NCBI GenBank assembly: GCA_024244705.1
Contig: JAAEOK010000033.1
Location: 146,534-210,533 of the forward strand
DNA length: 64,000 bases
From: Alphaproteobacteria bacterium
GTDB taxonomy: Bacteria; Pseudomonadota; Alphaproteobacteria; JAAEOK01
Reading direction: 5' to 3'
A model generated the notes under the pieces. That model was given only the letters and a program-made list of their open reading frames with translations, was not told the origin of the DNA and made no database searches. Shown here piece by piece: positions 1 to 7,910 of the stretch. A program made the translations under genes and the position numbers. How positions within the stretch are numbered: position 1 is the stretch's first letter; each line of letters begins with the position of its first letter.

Positions 1-743
1 ATGACCGACAGGACCGGCAGCAGCAGCAGGAACGGCATGACCAGATTGACCGGGTGCTTGCCCAGCAGGTGGTACCATATACCGTAACCGAGGGCGGTCA
101 TGACGAGGGCCAGATAGAGCACCACGCCCCAGGCCTCGAGGCTGGCGTTGCGGATGACCTCGATCTGGTTCGATTCGAACAGGTAGGAGGCGACATAAAG
201 TTGAGGGGTGGCGAAGACCGCGACCCAGGCGATCAGCGTGAAGCCCCCGACCTGGCCGATCGCCCGCACCATGACCTGGCCGCAGGCCCAGAAGAAGGCG
301 CCGCCCATGACCAGGAAGACCGGCATCAAATTGCCTTGCACCTTTGGCTCGCCGCCGATCATGACGACGCCGGCGAAGGCCAGGACGAGGCCGACGAAGC
401 GGCGCCAGCCGAAATGCTCCTTGAGGAATAGGGTCGCCAGCAGCGCCGCGAACGGCACCTCGAGCTGGACCACCAGGACCGCGGTCGAGGCGTCGAGGCG
501 GGCCAGGCCATTGAACGTGAGGCTGTATTGGAGCGCCCCCGAAATCAGCGCGATCAGAAAGATCCAGCCGGTCAACCGCCATGGCGGCTTGACGAACCAC
601 ACCAACACCAGCGCGGTGATGGTGAACCGCAACGCCATCATCAGGATCGGCGGAAACTGATCGAGCCCCGCCTTGGCGAGGGTGAAGCCAAGACCCCAGA
701 GAGTGGCGACGAGGATGGCGAGGAAAGTATCGCGGAGACCCAT
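1..743 (-). CDS. EamA/DMT family exporter, 3' end outside window
   Basis: Reading leftward from ATG at 743 the frame is open to the window edge, giving 247 codons of a strongly hydrophobic protein that starts MGLRDTFLAILVATLWG. The order of hydrophobic segments and the lines GLARLDASTAVLVVQLEVPF and LKEHFGWRRFVGLVLAFAGV match the first EamA repeat of drug/metabolite transporters (about 290-300 aa, ten TM helices). The second repeat starts and is cut inside MPFLLLLPVLSV. Such inner-membrane proteins export amino acids or other small metabolites. The substrate cannot be read from sequence. About 130 bp without a visible gene separate it from the TetR gene, which lies on the same strand. Confidence 0.85.
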   Translation of the reverse strand, partial: MGLRDTFLAILVATLWGLGFTLAKAGLDQFPPILMMALRFTITALVLVWFVKPPWRLTGWIFLIALISGALQYSLTFNGLARLDASTAVLVVQLEVPFAALLATLFLKEHFGWRRFVGLVLAFAGVVMIGGEPKVQGNLMPVFLVMGGAFFWACGQVMVRAIGQVGGFTLIAWVAVFATPQLYVASYLFESNQIEVIRNASLEAWGVVLYLALVMTALGYGIWYHLLGKHPVNLVMPFLLLLPVLSV

Positions 744-872
744 GCGCGCTCCAAAACCGTCTAGGCGCGGCCGGACCGAGGTGTGAAGGGCCGCACCCTA
801 ACGCCTTCTCGCATTGGATTGAATAGGTTCCGTGCCGGCCGCCAGGGCATGCCCCGGGCCCAATAGTGAGCG

Positions 873-1448
873 CTAGGCGGCCTGCTTCGCCAGCGCCTCG
901 TCGATGACGATACGGGCCACCGCCTTGGCGCGGCGGGCAGCGCTCTTGCGGCCGGCGACATGGGCCAGGCTGATGGCGCCTTCGACCAACAGCATCAGCT
1001 CTTCGGCGAGCCGCGCCGGGTCGGCGGCGCCGGCGGCGGCGGCGAGATCGCGGAGGTAGGCGCCGACGGCATGCTTGTGCTCGGCGGCGGCACGATGGGG
1101 CGGCGAATTCGGATCGCCGTATTCGGCAGCCGCATTGACAAAAGCGCAGCCGCGAAAATCGCCGTGATGAAACCACTCATCGAGGACATCGAAAAAGGCA
1201 AGCAAACGGTCCCGCGGCGCGTCCGCCCGGCGCGCGACTTCGGCGAAGGCCCAGTCGCGAAAGGCCGCGCTGCGGGCGGACAAAACCTCGAGGATCAGGT
1301 CGTCCTTGCTGCGGAAATGATTGTAGAGGGTCATCTTGGCGACCCCGGCCTCCTCGAGGATGCGATCGACCCCGGTGGCGTGGAACCCCTCGCGGCAGAA
1401 CAGCCGGGTGGCGGCCGCGACCAACTGGTCTCGTTTGGACAGCGACAT
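873..1448 (-). CDS. TetR/AcrR family transcriptional regulator
   Basis: This 191-aa protein has a canonical N-terminal TetR helix-turn-helix (residues about 5-50: RDQLVAAATRLFCREGFHAT, then VDRILEEAGVAKMTLYNHFRSKDDLI) and an alpha-helical ligand domain. The start at 1448 is preceded by a strong AAGGAGG. It is divergent from the AhpD-like gene at 1675. The shared intergenic region carries two inverted copies of TAGAC-N6-TTCTGTTTT, one immediately upstream of its own ribosome site. Autoregulation and control of the 1675-2803 pair is therefore the likely job (inference). The ligand is unknown. Confidence 0.9.
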   Translation of the reverse strand: MSLSKRDQLVAAATRLFCREGFHATGVDRILEEAGVAKMTLYNHFRSKDDLILEVLSARSAAFRDWAFAEVARRADAPRDRLLAFFDVLDEWFHHGDFRGCAFVNAAAEYGDPNSPPHRAAAEHKHAVGAYLRDLAAAAGAADPARLAEELMLLVEGAISLAHVAGRKSAARRAKAVARIVIDEALAKQAA

Positions 1449-1458
1449 TGGGCCTCCT

Positions 1459-1478
1459 TAGACGAACTATTCTGTTTT
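1459..1478 (+). promoter_or_regulatory. candidate TetR operator, copy 1
   Basis: The stretch fits TAGAC-N6-TTCTGTTTT and lies 11 nt upstream of the TetR start codon, where bound repressor would block its transcription. The same pattern recurs in opposite orientation at 1576-1595. Assignment to this TetR protein rests on the repeat and position only. Confidence 0.5.
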
Positions 1479-1575
1479 ATAGCATGTTCAGTTTTTCGTG
1501 AAAAGCAGATATTTGCGCTGACCGTGCCCGGATATCTAGGATTCTTATGTTCTGAGTAAGGACACGCCGGTCTTG

Positions 1576-1595
1576 AAAACAGAACGACCTGTCTA
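1576..1595 (-). promoter_or_regulatory. candidate TetR operator, copy 2
   Basis: On the minus strand this reads TAGAC-N6-TTCTGTTTT, identical at all 14 defined positions to the copy at 1459-1478. Within it ACAG-N6-CTGT (1579-1592) is a perfect short dyad. It sits about 80 nt upstream of the AhpD-like gene start, in its promoter region. Confidence 0.5.
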
Positions 1596-1674
1596 TATAT
1601 CCTATAACATTGCGGCTCAGCGGCCGTGGCCGTCGTCTCGCGCCTTGCAACAATTCACCGATCAGGAGGATTCC

Positions 1675-2124
1675 ATGCCCCGTATCGGACCCGTTACCGC
1701 CGAGAATGCCCGACCGAATGTCCAGCGATCGCTCGACGGCGTCGCCGCGACCCTCGGCTTCACGCCCAATCTATTCCGCACATTCGCCCACTCGCCGGCG
1801 GTGCTCGAGGCCTATCTGGGCCTCGGCCGGTCGCTCAAGAACACCACCCTGACGGCGGCCCACCGCGAATCGATCGCGCTTACCGTCGCCGGCATCAACG
1901 GGTGCGATTATTGCGCCTCCGCTCATACCGCGGCGGGGCAGGGCGCCGGCCTCGACAACGCAGAACTCGTCGCCAATCTGGCCGGTGCCTCCAGCGACGG
2001 CGAACTGGTGGAGGTGGTGTTGGTTACCGCGGTCAACATCTTCACCAATTATTTCAACCATGTCGCCGGCACCGAAGTAGATTTCCCCTATGTCGCGAGC
2101 CGGCCTCAGGCGGCTGCGGAGTGA
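1675..2124 (+). CDS. carboxymuconolactone decarboxylase/AhpD-like protein
   Basis: This 149-aa protein belongs to the CMD/AhpD family. Residues 71-84 carry INGCDYCASAHTAA, the redox-active CxxC followed by the conserved histidine of alkylhydroperoxidase-like proteins. The start at 1675 is chosen because AGGAGGA lies at 1664-1670; the frame is open further upstream but without a better site. Family members reduce peroxides or act on muconolactone-type compounds. The CxxC favours a peroxidase-like role. It is probably cotranscribed with the PPOX-fold gene 67 nt downstream and controlled by the divergent TetR regulator. Confidence 0.85.
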   Translation: MPRIGPVTAENARPNVQRSLDGVAATLGFTPNLFRTFAHSPAVLEAYLGLGRSLKNTTLTAAHRESIALTVAGINGCDYCASAHTAAGQGAGLDNAELVANLAGASSDGELVEVVLVTAVNIFTNYFNHVAGTEVDFPYVASRPQAAAE

Positions 2125-2191
2125 ATAAATCGGGCGCTGGCCGGTCGTCTTGGGCCGCCGGCGCCCGTCCCGGAAAAGGGAGCGCGCCGCC

Positions 2192-2803
2192 ATGGCACGA
2201 GAATTCATCAGCGATATCGCGTTCACGGCCGCGGTCAAGGCGGAACAGGAGCGGCATGGCTCTCGCGCGGGCTACCGCAAGGTGGCCGTGCGTCGTGATT
2301 GGCCGCAGACGGTGAGCGCCGATCTCGCGGCCTTCATCGCCGCGCGCGACTCGTTCTATCTCGCGACCTGCAACGCCGAAGGCCAGCCTTACATCCAGCA
2401 CCGCGGCGGGCCCAAGGGTTTCCTCCGCGTGGTCGACGACCGAACCCTGGCGATCGCCGATTTCAGCGGAAATCGCCAATACATCACCATCGGCAACCTG
2501 GCCGAGAACGGCCAGGTGTTCCTGTTCCTGATGGACTACGCCAACCAGCAGCGGGTCAAGATCTGGGCCCGCGGTCGGGTCGACGACGATCCCGCCCTGC
2601 TCGAAAGTCTCGGCGACCCCGATTACGGTGGCCGTCCCGAGCGCGCCCTGGTGTTCGCGATCGAAGCCTGGGATGTCAATTGCCCGCAGCACATCACCCG
2701 GCGCTTTACCGAGCCCGAGATCGCCGGCGCGGTGCAGAAGTTGCAGCAGCGCATCGCCGATCTGGAGACGGAAATCGAGGCGCTGCGGGCGCCGAAAGAC
2801 TGA
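2192..2803 (+). CDS. pyridoxamine 5'-phosphate oxidase-family flavoprotein
   Basis: This 203-aa protein has a PNPOx-like split-barrel: DSFYLATCNAEGQPYIQHRG, then FLRVVDDRTLAIADFSGN and GNLAENGQVFLFLMDY, the FMN-binding strands of the family. The C-terminus (about 175-200) is a predicted coiled coil. The start at 2192 follows an AAAAGGGAG site. Such proteins bind FMN or F420 and reduce small electrophiles. The line WDVNCPQHITRRF is typical of the subgroup often paired with stress regulators. Its place after an AhpD-like gene fits a redox or detoxification pair (inference). Confidence 0.85.
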   Translation: MAREFISDIAFTAAVKAEQERHGSRAGYRKVAVRRDWPQTVSADLAAFIAARDSFYLATCNAEGQPYIQHRGGPKGFLRVVDDRTLAIADFSGNRQYITIGNLAENGQVFLFLMDYANQQRVKIWARGRVDDDPALLESLGDPDYGGRPERALVFAIEAWDVNCPQHITRRFTEPEIAGAVQKLQQRIADLETEIEALRAPKD

Positions 2804-2944
2804 CTGCACAAGGACTTGCATTATTTCCGGCGGGCGGTGGCCGGCATTCGGCAGCCGCGGATCCAAACCGTTCATCCGCCGTTCAGGTGGGCGCTGCTAC
2901 TCCCTGGCCCAAGACATCGTCCCCCAACCACGGGAGCACGTATC

Positions 2945-3526
2945 ATGCGACGAATCGCGACACTCATGATCGCCATGGCGGCGCTCGGCGCGACGGCCTT
3001 GGCCGGCGCCGGGCCGGCCAACGCCGACAGCGAGCGCGACGGTTTTCGCCAGGATTTCCGCTCGAACGCGCCGTTCGGTGGTCAAACGCGCCAATGGCCC
3101 AACAACGGCGTCACCGTCCAGCGTGGCCAGATCCCCGACCACAGGCTGAATTGGACCCATCCCAACGGCGCGCCATTCCAGCATGCGACGCCCAACGGCC
3201 GCTTCCTCAATCCGTGGAACGGCCAGCCCTACGGCTTCGTCCGCCGCGGCCAGGAATTCGGCTTCAACAACCGCAACGGCCAGTTCGGCTACAACAACCG
3301 CCGCGGCCAGTTCGGCTCCAACAACCGCAACGGCCAGTATGGCTTCAACAACCGCCACGGCCAGTTCGGTTTCGAGGGCGGAAAGAACAAGTCGGGCTTC
3401 AAGAACAAGAAAGCCAGGAAGCACGCATTCAAGAAGAAGCAGTGGCGCAAAAACCAGGCATTCGGCTTCAATCCCTGGAGCAATCAGGGATTTCGCTGGT
3501 CGAACCGGAACCGGCGTTTCGACTGA
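2945..3526 (+). CDS. small secreted protein with 9-residue tandem repeats
   Basis: This 193-aa protein has a Sec signal peptide (MRRIATLMIAMAALGATALA, cleavage probably after PANA, about residue 27). The mature part is rich in Asn, Gly, Arg, Phe and Gln. Residues 105-140 are four 9-residue repeats of the form FGxNNRxGQ, followed by a degenerate fifth and by a Lys/Arg-rich basic patch (about 147-170). No Cys is present. The composition suggests a disordered, positively charged envelope or extracellular protein. I do not recognise a family. A strong rho-independent terminator follows at 3602-3636. Confidence 0.75.
   Translation: MRRIATLMIAMAALGATALAGAGPANADSERDGFRQDFRSNAPFGGQTRQWPNNGVTVQRGQIPDHRLNWTHPNGAPFQHATPNGRFLNPWNGQPYGFVRRGQEFGFNNRNGQFGYNNRRGQFGSNNRNGQYGFNNRHGQFGFEGGKNKSGFKNKKARKHAFKKKQWRKNQAFGFNPWSNQGFRWSNRNRRFD
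3257..3364 (+). repeat. four 27-bp in-frame tandem repeats
   Basis: Four consecutive 27-bp units encode FGFNNRNGQ, FGYNNRRGQ, FGSNNRNGQ and YGFNNRHGQ. The units differ mainly at the third and seventh codons. Unit length being a multiple of three means copy number could vary without breaking the reading frame. Confidence 0.9.
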
Positions 3527-3601
3527 TCTCGCACAACGGGCGGTGACCTGAACCGCCTACCCGGCGTCCCCATGCGGTCCCCCCAACGACCGCACAACAA
3601 G

Positions 3602-3636
3602 AGCGCCCCCGGTGTCACGCCCGGGGGCGCTTCTTT
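3602..3636 (+). terminator. rho-independent terminator of the repeat-protein gene
   Basis: A perfect 11-bp stem AGCGCCCCCGG/CCGGGGGCGCT (3602-3612 and 3621-3631) with an 8-nt loop is followed by TCTTT. The T-rich side is on the plus strand, so it ends transcription from 2945-3526. It also separates that gene from the minus-strand small ORF. Confidence 0.85.
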
Positions 3637-3672
3637 GATCGGCCGACGGCACCGGCCGGAAATCGCGTCGGT

Positions 3673-3828
3673 TTAGCGGCGGACGAGGGCACCCGTCTTG
3701 CGGACGCACCAAGCGGCCACAGCCACCGCCGCATCGACGAGCGGCATAAAGTATTCGCCGGGGACGGTTACCACGCCCGCGAAGGGGGGTACGCCCGAGG
3801 CCTGGATTGGTGTCGATTTGTAGGTCAT
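3673..3828 (-). CDS. possible 51-aa small protein
   Basis: The 51-codon frame begins MTYKSTPIQASGVPPFAGVV and contains a hydrophobic middle (PLVDAAVAVAAWCV) and a basic tail. GGAGGG lies 4 nt before the ATG, closer than usual. It is divergent from the nitrilase gene at 4082, and the 253-bp gap between them is less GC-rich than its surroundings and looks like a two-way promoter. I recognise no family. It may be a real small membrane-associated protein or a chance frame. Confidence 0.4.
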   Translation of the reverse strand: MTYKSTPIQASGVPPFAGVVTVPGEYFMPLVDAAVAVAAWCVRKTGALVRR

Positions 3829-3916
3829 TTCGCCCTCCGTCAAATTCGGGTAACGTCTTTGTTGCGATGCACATAAACACTCCGGACGTCTTTGTCCCAC
3901 GTAATTTCATCAATAG

Positions 3917-3934
3917 TGCAATGCACAAATTGCA
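3917..3934. promoter_or_regulatory. 18-bp dyad upstream of the amidase/decarboxylase operon
   Basis: TGCAAT-N6-ATTGCA is a perfect 6-bp-arm inverted repeat in the less GC-rich gap between the small minus-strand ORF (start 3828) and the operon that starts at 4082. Dyads of this size and spacing are typical of dimeric repressor sites. No regulator gene is adjacent, so the binder is unknown. Confidence 0.4.
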
Positions 3935-4081
3935 TGGAACGATGAGCGCCTTCCCGGCGCCGCCGACGCAGGGGCCCGGCCGGTGCCGTCGCCGTCCCCG
4001 CGCGCACGGCGTGGGCAATAGACTTTCGCCTTAACTCGCCTATGATGGGCCGCAGTTTGACTGGTATTCGAGGGGACCTGA

Positions 4082-5041
4082 ATGACGCCTTTTGCCATCG
4101 GCGGAATCCAAATGCATGTCGCAGCGGCGCACGAGAATGTCAGTCACATGAAACGGCAGCTCGACCTTCTCATGGCCCGGTTTCCCTGGGTGCAGATGGC
4201 GGTCTTCAGCGAACTTGCGGCATTTGGCCCGATACCGGCCCACGCCGGGTCGTTCGAGCGAACCGAAGAGGCGATGGCGTCGTGGGCGCGCCACCACGGC
4301 ATCTGGCTGGTTTCCGGATCGATGTTCGAGCACGCCGGCGATGAGCTCTACAATACCTCGACCGTGTTCTCGCCCGACGGCGGCATCGCCGGCCGCCACC
4401 GCAAGCTGTTTCCGTTCGCACCCTACGAACAGGGTGTCACGCCGGGCACCAAATTCCTCGCCTTCGACGTCCCCAAGGTCGGCCGTTTCGGAGTCTCGAT
4501 CTGCTACGATATCTGGTTCCCGGAGACCACGCGGACGCTGGCTGCCATGGGCGTCGAGGTACTGCTGCACCCGGTTCTCACCGGCACTATCGAGCGCGAT
4601 GTCGAGGTTTGCATCGCCCGCGCGACCGCGGCCATGTTCCAATGTTATGTCTTCGACATCAACGGCCTCGGCGCCGGCGGCTATGGCCGGTCCGCGGTCT
4701 TCGACCCGGCCGGCACCTTGCTCTATCAGGCGGCCGGCCAGGAGGAATTGATCCCGATCGAGATCGACCTCGCTCAGGTCCGCCGCCAGCGTGAGACCGG
4801 CTTGCGCAGCCTCGGACAACCGCTGAAGAGTTTCCGCGATCGGCGGGTTGAATTTCCCGTCTACCGGCGCGATGCGCCGGGTTTCGAATACCTCGACACA
4901 CTGGGGCCCCTCGCCATGCCGGCGCGGGGCACGCGCGCCGGACTCGGCGAACATGCCGACGAGGCCGCCGCCGATGCCGACGAACCGAGCGCGGCGGGAC
5001 CCTTCGAAGTGATCGACGGCACGTCCAAGAAAGTGGGCTAG
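4082..5041 (+). CDS. carbon-nitrogen hydrolase (nitrilase superfamily amidase)
   Basis: This 319-aa protein carries the full nitrilase catalytic triad: Glu44 (VFSELAAFG), Lys108 (GRHRKLFPF) and Cys141 (SICYDIWFPE). These enzymes hydrolyse a linear amide, carbamoyl or nitrile C-N bond through a cysteine acyl-enzyme in the cytoplasm. The last ~40 residues (Ala/Asp/Glu-rich) are an extension beyond the fold. It begins a same-strand run with a decarboxylase 37 nt downstream. N-carbamoylputrescine amidases belong to this family, so a role around decarboxylated amino acids is plausible, but substrate is not shown by sequence. Confidence 0.85.
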   Translation: MTPFAIGGIQMHVAAAHENVSHMKRQLDLLMARFPWVQMAVFSELAAFGPIPAHAGSFERTEEAMASWARHHGIWLVSGSMFEHAGDELYNTSTVFSPDGGIAGRHRKLFPFAPYEQGVTPGTKFLAFDVPKVGRFGVSICYDIWFPETTRTLAAMGVEVLLHPVLTGTIERDVEVCIARATAAMFQCYVFDINGLGAGGYGRSAVFDPAGTLLYQAAGQEELIPIEIDLAQVRRQRETGLRSLGQPLKSFRDRRVEFPVYRRDAPGFEYLDTLGPLAMPARGTRAGLGEHADEAAADADEPSAAGPFEVIDGTSKKVG

Positions 5042-5078
5042 AGCGCTACGTAACCTTCGGCTACGGCGGAAAACCGAT

Positions 5079-7874
5079 ATGCCAAATGACGACCAATCGG
5101 TTGTGCAGACCGGCCCGGCTCTCAGCGAATACTACAACGCGTCCCAGCTCCGCGCCGATTCGTGGAGCCGGCTCAAATCGGCGACGGCGCTGCTCGTCGA
5201 ACGCGGTGACAGCGCGCCGAGCGCCGATCAACTCAAGCTGCAGATCATCGACCTGTTGAAACTGCTCGGCCCGATCGAGGGCTACTGGGCCTTTCCCGGC
5301 CGCCTGGCGTTCAGCGAGTTGCGCCGGCTTCTCGACAGCGGCGAGCACGAGATTCTGGCCCGGGTGGTCGCGCGTATCGTGCGCGCCTTGATGAGCAACG
5401 CCTATCGCCAAAAGACGATCCCGCTTGGGCTGCACGGCGAAATCGAGGAGGACGACGACACCAACCTGAGTACCGAATCGACCGAGGAATCGGTCCATGC
5501 GCGGCCCTATTTCGAGGTCCTCATCGTCGACAAGCTGAACCTGGCACAGGAGCAGGCGGTCCGGCACAGCCTGCGCAAAATGCGGCGCGACGAGGACCGC
5601 TTCATCTATGAAGCGGTAGTCGTGCCGAGCTTCGAGGATGCGATCATCGCGGTGCTCCACAACCACAACCTCCAGGCGGTCGTCGCGCGCTACGGCTTCC
5701 CGCTGAAATCGCAGCACAACATGGCGCTGCTCCACCGCTATCTGACACGGGTCGATGCCGACAAGCTATCGGACCTGCCGCCCGACGAATACGGACCGCA
5801 GCTGGCCAAATGCATCGGCAAGGTGCGGCCCGAACTCGACGTCTACCTGGTCACCGACCGTTCGGTCGAGGACGTGGCCGGAAGGGTGACCGAGAACTGC
5901 CGCCGGGTGTTCTACAATCAAGAGGATTACTTCGAGCTCCACCTCAACATCCTGCGCGGCATCAACGAGCGCTGGGAGACCCCGTTCTTCAACGCGCTCC
6001 GCGAATACAGCCGGCAGCCGACCGGCGTCTTCCACGCCATGCCGATCTCGCGCGGCAAGTCGATCACCAAGTCGCATTGGATCCGCGACATGGTCGAGTT
6101 CTATGGCCTCAACATCTTCCTCGCCGAAACGTCGGCCACCTCGGGCGGGCTCGATTCGCTGCTCGACCCGCACGGCCCGATCAAGAAGGCGCAGGAATCG
6201 GCGGCACGTGCGTTCGGCGCCCGGCGTACCTATTTCGCCACCAACGGCACCTCGACCTGCAACAAGATCGTCGTCCAGGGCTTGGTGCAGCCCGGCGACA
6301 TCGTCCTGGTCGATCGCGACTGCCACAAATCCCACCATTACGGCATGGTCCTGTCGGGCGCCCATGTCGTCTATCTCGATTCCTACCCGCTCGACCAATA
6401 TTCGATGTACGGCGCGGTGCCGCTGCGTGAAATCAAGCACGCTTTGCTGCGCCTCAAGCACGCGGGAAAGCTCGACCGCGTCAAGATGCTGCTGCTGACC
6501 AATTGCACCTTCGACGGCATCGTCTACAACGTCGAACGGGTGATGATGGAATGCCTGGCCATCAAGCGCGACTTGGTCTTCCTGTGGGACGAGGCGTGGT
6601 TCGGCTTCGCCCGCTTCGGCCCGACCTATCGCCAGCGCACGGCGATGTGGACCGCCGAGCGGCTCTGCGAACGCTTGAAGAGCGACGAATACCGCGCCGC
6701 CTATGACGACTTCCGCCGCGAACACGATGCCCTCGACCCCGACGACGACGCGACTTGGCTCGATCGCGCGTTGATGCCCGACCCCGACCGGGCCGTGGTC
6801 CGCGTCTATGCCTGCCAATCGACCCACAAGACGCTGACCTCGCTACGCCAGGGATCGATGATCCATGTCTACGATCAGCACTTCAGCACCAAGGTCGAGG
6901 ATTCGTTCCACGAAGCCTACATGACCCACACCTCGACATCGCCCAACTACCAGATCATCGCCTCGCTCGATCTCGGCCGCCGCCAGGTCGAGCTCGAGGG
7001 TTTCGAGCTGGTCCAGAAACAGGTCGAGATGGCGATGGTGCTGCGGCAGAAGGTGATGAGCCATCCGCTGCTGCGCAAGTATTTCCGGGTCCTCACCGTC
7101 GAAAACATGATCCCGGAACAGTATCGCGGGTCGGGGATCACCAAATACTACGATCCCGAAGACGGCTGGTCGCGCATTTGGGAAGCCTGGGCCAACGACG
7201 AGTTCGCCCTCGACGCGACCCGCCTGACCCTGTTCGTCGGCGATGTCGGGGTCGACGGCGATACCTTCAAGAACCGCTACCTGATGGACAAGCACGGCAT
7301 CCAGATCAACAAGACGTCGCGCAATACCGTGCTGTTCATGACCAACATCGGCACCACGCGAAGCTCGGTCGCCTACCTCATCGAGGTCCTGGTCAATATC
7401 GCCAACGATCTCGACGAGCAGCTCGGCGACGCCAGCGCGGCCGAGCAGCGGGTCCACCGGCGGCGGGTGCGATCGTTGACCGAAGACCTGCCGCCGCTGC
7501 CCGATTTCAGCCGCTTCCACGACGCCTTCCGGCCCGACCCCGGCGGCGCGACGCCGGAGGGCGATATTCGGCGGGCATTCTTCCTCGCCTATGACGATGA
7601 ACATTGCGACTACATGCCGATCGAGGACGACGCCATCGACCGCATCATCGGCGACGGCGGCGAGGTGGTATCGGCGATGTTCGTCATCCCCTATCCGCCC
7701 GGATTCCCGATCCTGGTCCCGGGCCAAGTGGTCAGCGCCGAGATCCTGGCCTTCATGCGGGCGCTCGACGTCAAGGAGATCCACGGCTACCGACCGGAGC
7801 TCGGTCTCCGTGTCTTCCGTCCGGAAGCGCTCGACGAAATATTGCAACCGGCACCGCCGAAAGCGGCGGAATAG
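5079..7874 (+). CDS. PLP-dependent Orn/Lys/Arg-type decarboxylase
   Basis: This 931-aa protein matches the fold-type I decarboxylases of the ornithine/lysine/arginine group: an N-terminal response-regulator-like wing domain (about 145-290), then the PLP domain with substrate-side SATSGG and TNGTSTCNKI, Asp504 (LWDEAW) pairing the PLP nitrogen, and the Schiff-base lysine Lys584 preceded by His583 (CQSTHKTLTS). Typical members are 700-760 aa, so about 170 extra residues are spread over N-terminus, an acidic insert near 515-575 and the C-terminus. It would decarboxylate a basic amino acid to a diamine or agmatine. The exact substrate is open. The ATP-grasp gene follows 36 nt downstream. Confidence 0.85.
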   Translation: MPNDDQSVVQTGPALSEYYNASQLRADSWSRLKSATALLVERGDSAPSADQLKLQIIDLLKLLGPIEGYWAFPGRLAFSELRRLLDSGEHEILARVVARIVRALMSNAYRQKTIPLGLHGEIEEDDDTNLSTESTEESVHARPYFEVLIVDKLNLAQEQAVRHSLRKMRRDEDRFIYEAVVVPSFEDAIIAVLHNHNLQAVVARYGFPLKSQHNMALLHRYLTRVDADKLSDLPPDEYGPQLAKCIGKVRPELDVYLVTDRSVEDVAGRVTENCRRVFYNQEDYFELHLNILRGINERWETPFFNALREYSRQPTGVFHAMPISRGKSITKSHWIRDMVEFYGLNIFLAETSATSGGLDSLLDPHGPIKKAQESAARAFGARRTYFATNGTSTCNKIVVQGLVQPGDIVLVDRDCHKSHHYGMVLSGAHVVYLDSYPLDQYSMYGAVPLREIKHALLRLKHAGKLDRVKMLLLTNCTFDGIVYNVERVMMECLAIKRDLVFLWDEAWFGFARFGPTYRQRTAMWTAERLCERLKSDEYRAAYDDFRREHDALDPDDDATWLDRALMPDPDRAVVRVYACQSTHKTLTSLRQGSMIHVYDQHFSTKVEDSFHEAYMTHTSTSPNYQIIASLDLGRRQVELEGFELVQKQVEMAMVLRQKVMSHPLLRKYFRVLTVENMIPEQYRGSGITKYYDPEDGWSRIWEAWANDEFALDATRLTLFVGDVGVDGDTFKNRYLMDKHGIQINKTSRNTVLFMTNIGTTRSSVAYLIEVLVNIANDLDEQLGDASAAEQRVHRRRVRSLTEDLPPLPDFSRFHDAFRPDPGGATPEGDIRRAFFLAYDDEHCDYMPIEDDAIDRIIGDGGEVVSAMFVIPYPPGFPILVPGQVVSAEILAFMRALDVKEIHGYRPELGLRVFRPEALDEILQPAPPKAAE

Positions 7875-7910
7875 GGCGCGCACGCCCAGCGGGGCCGAAT
7901 AACAAGGGAG

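Noticed and set aside
3257-3364. Possible CRISPR-like array
   Set aside because: Repeats are contiguous 27-bp coding units without spacers and keep the reading frame of a secreted protein.
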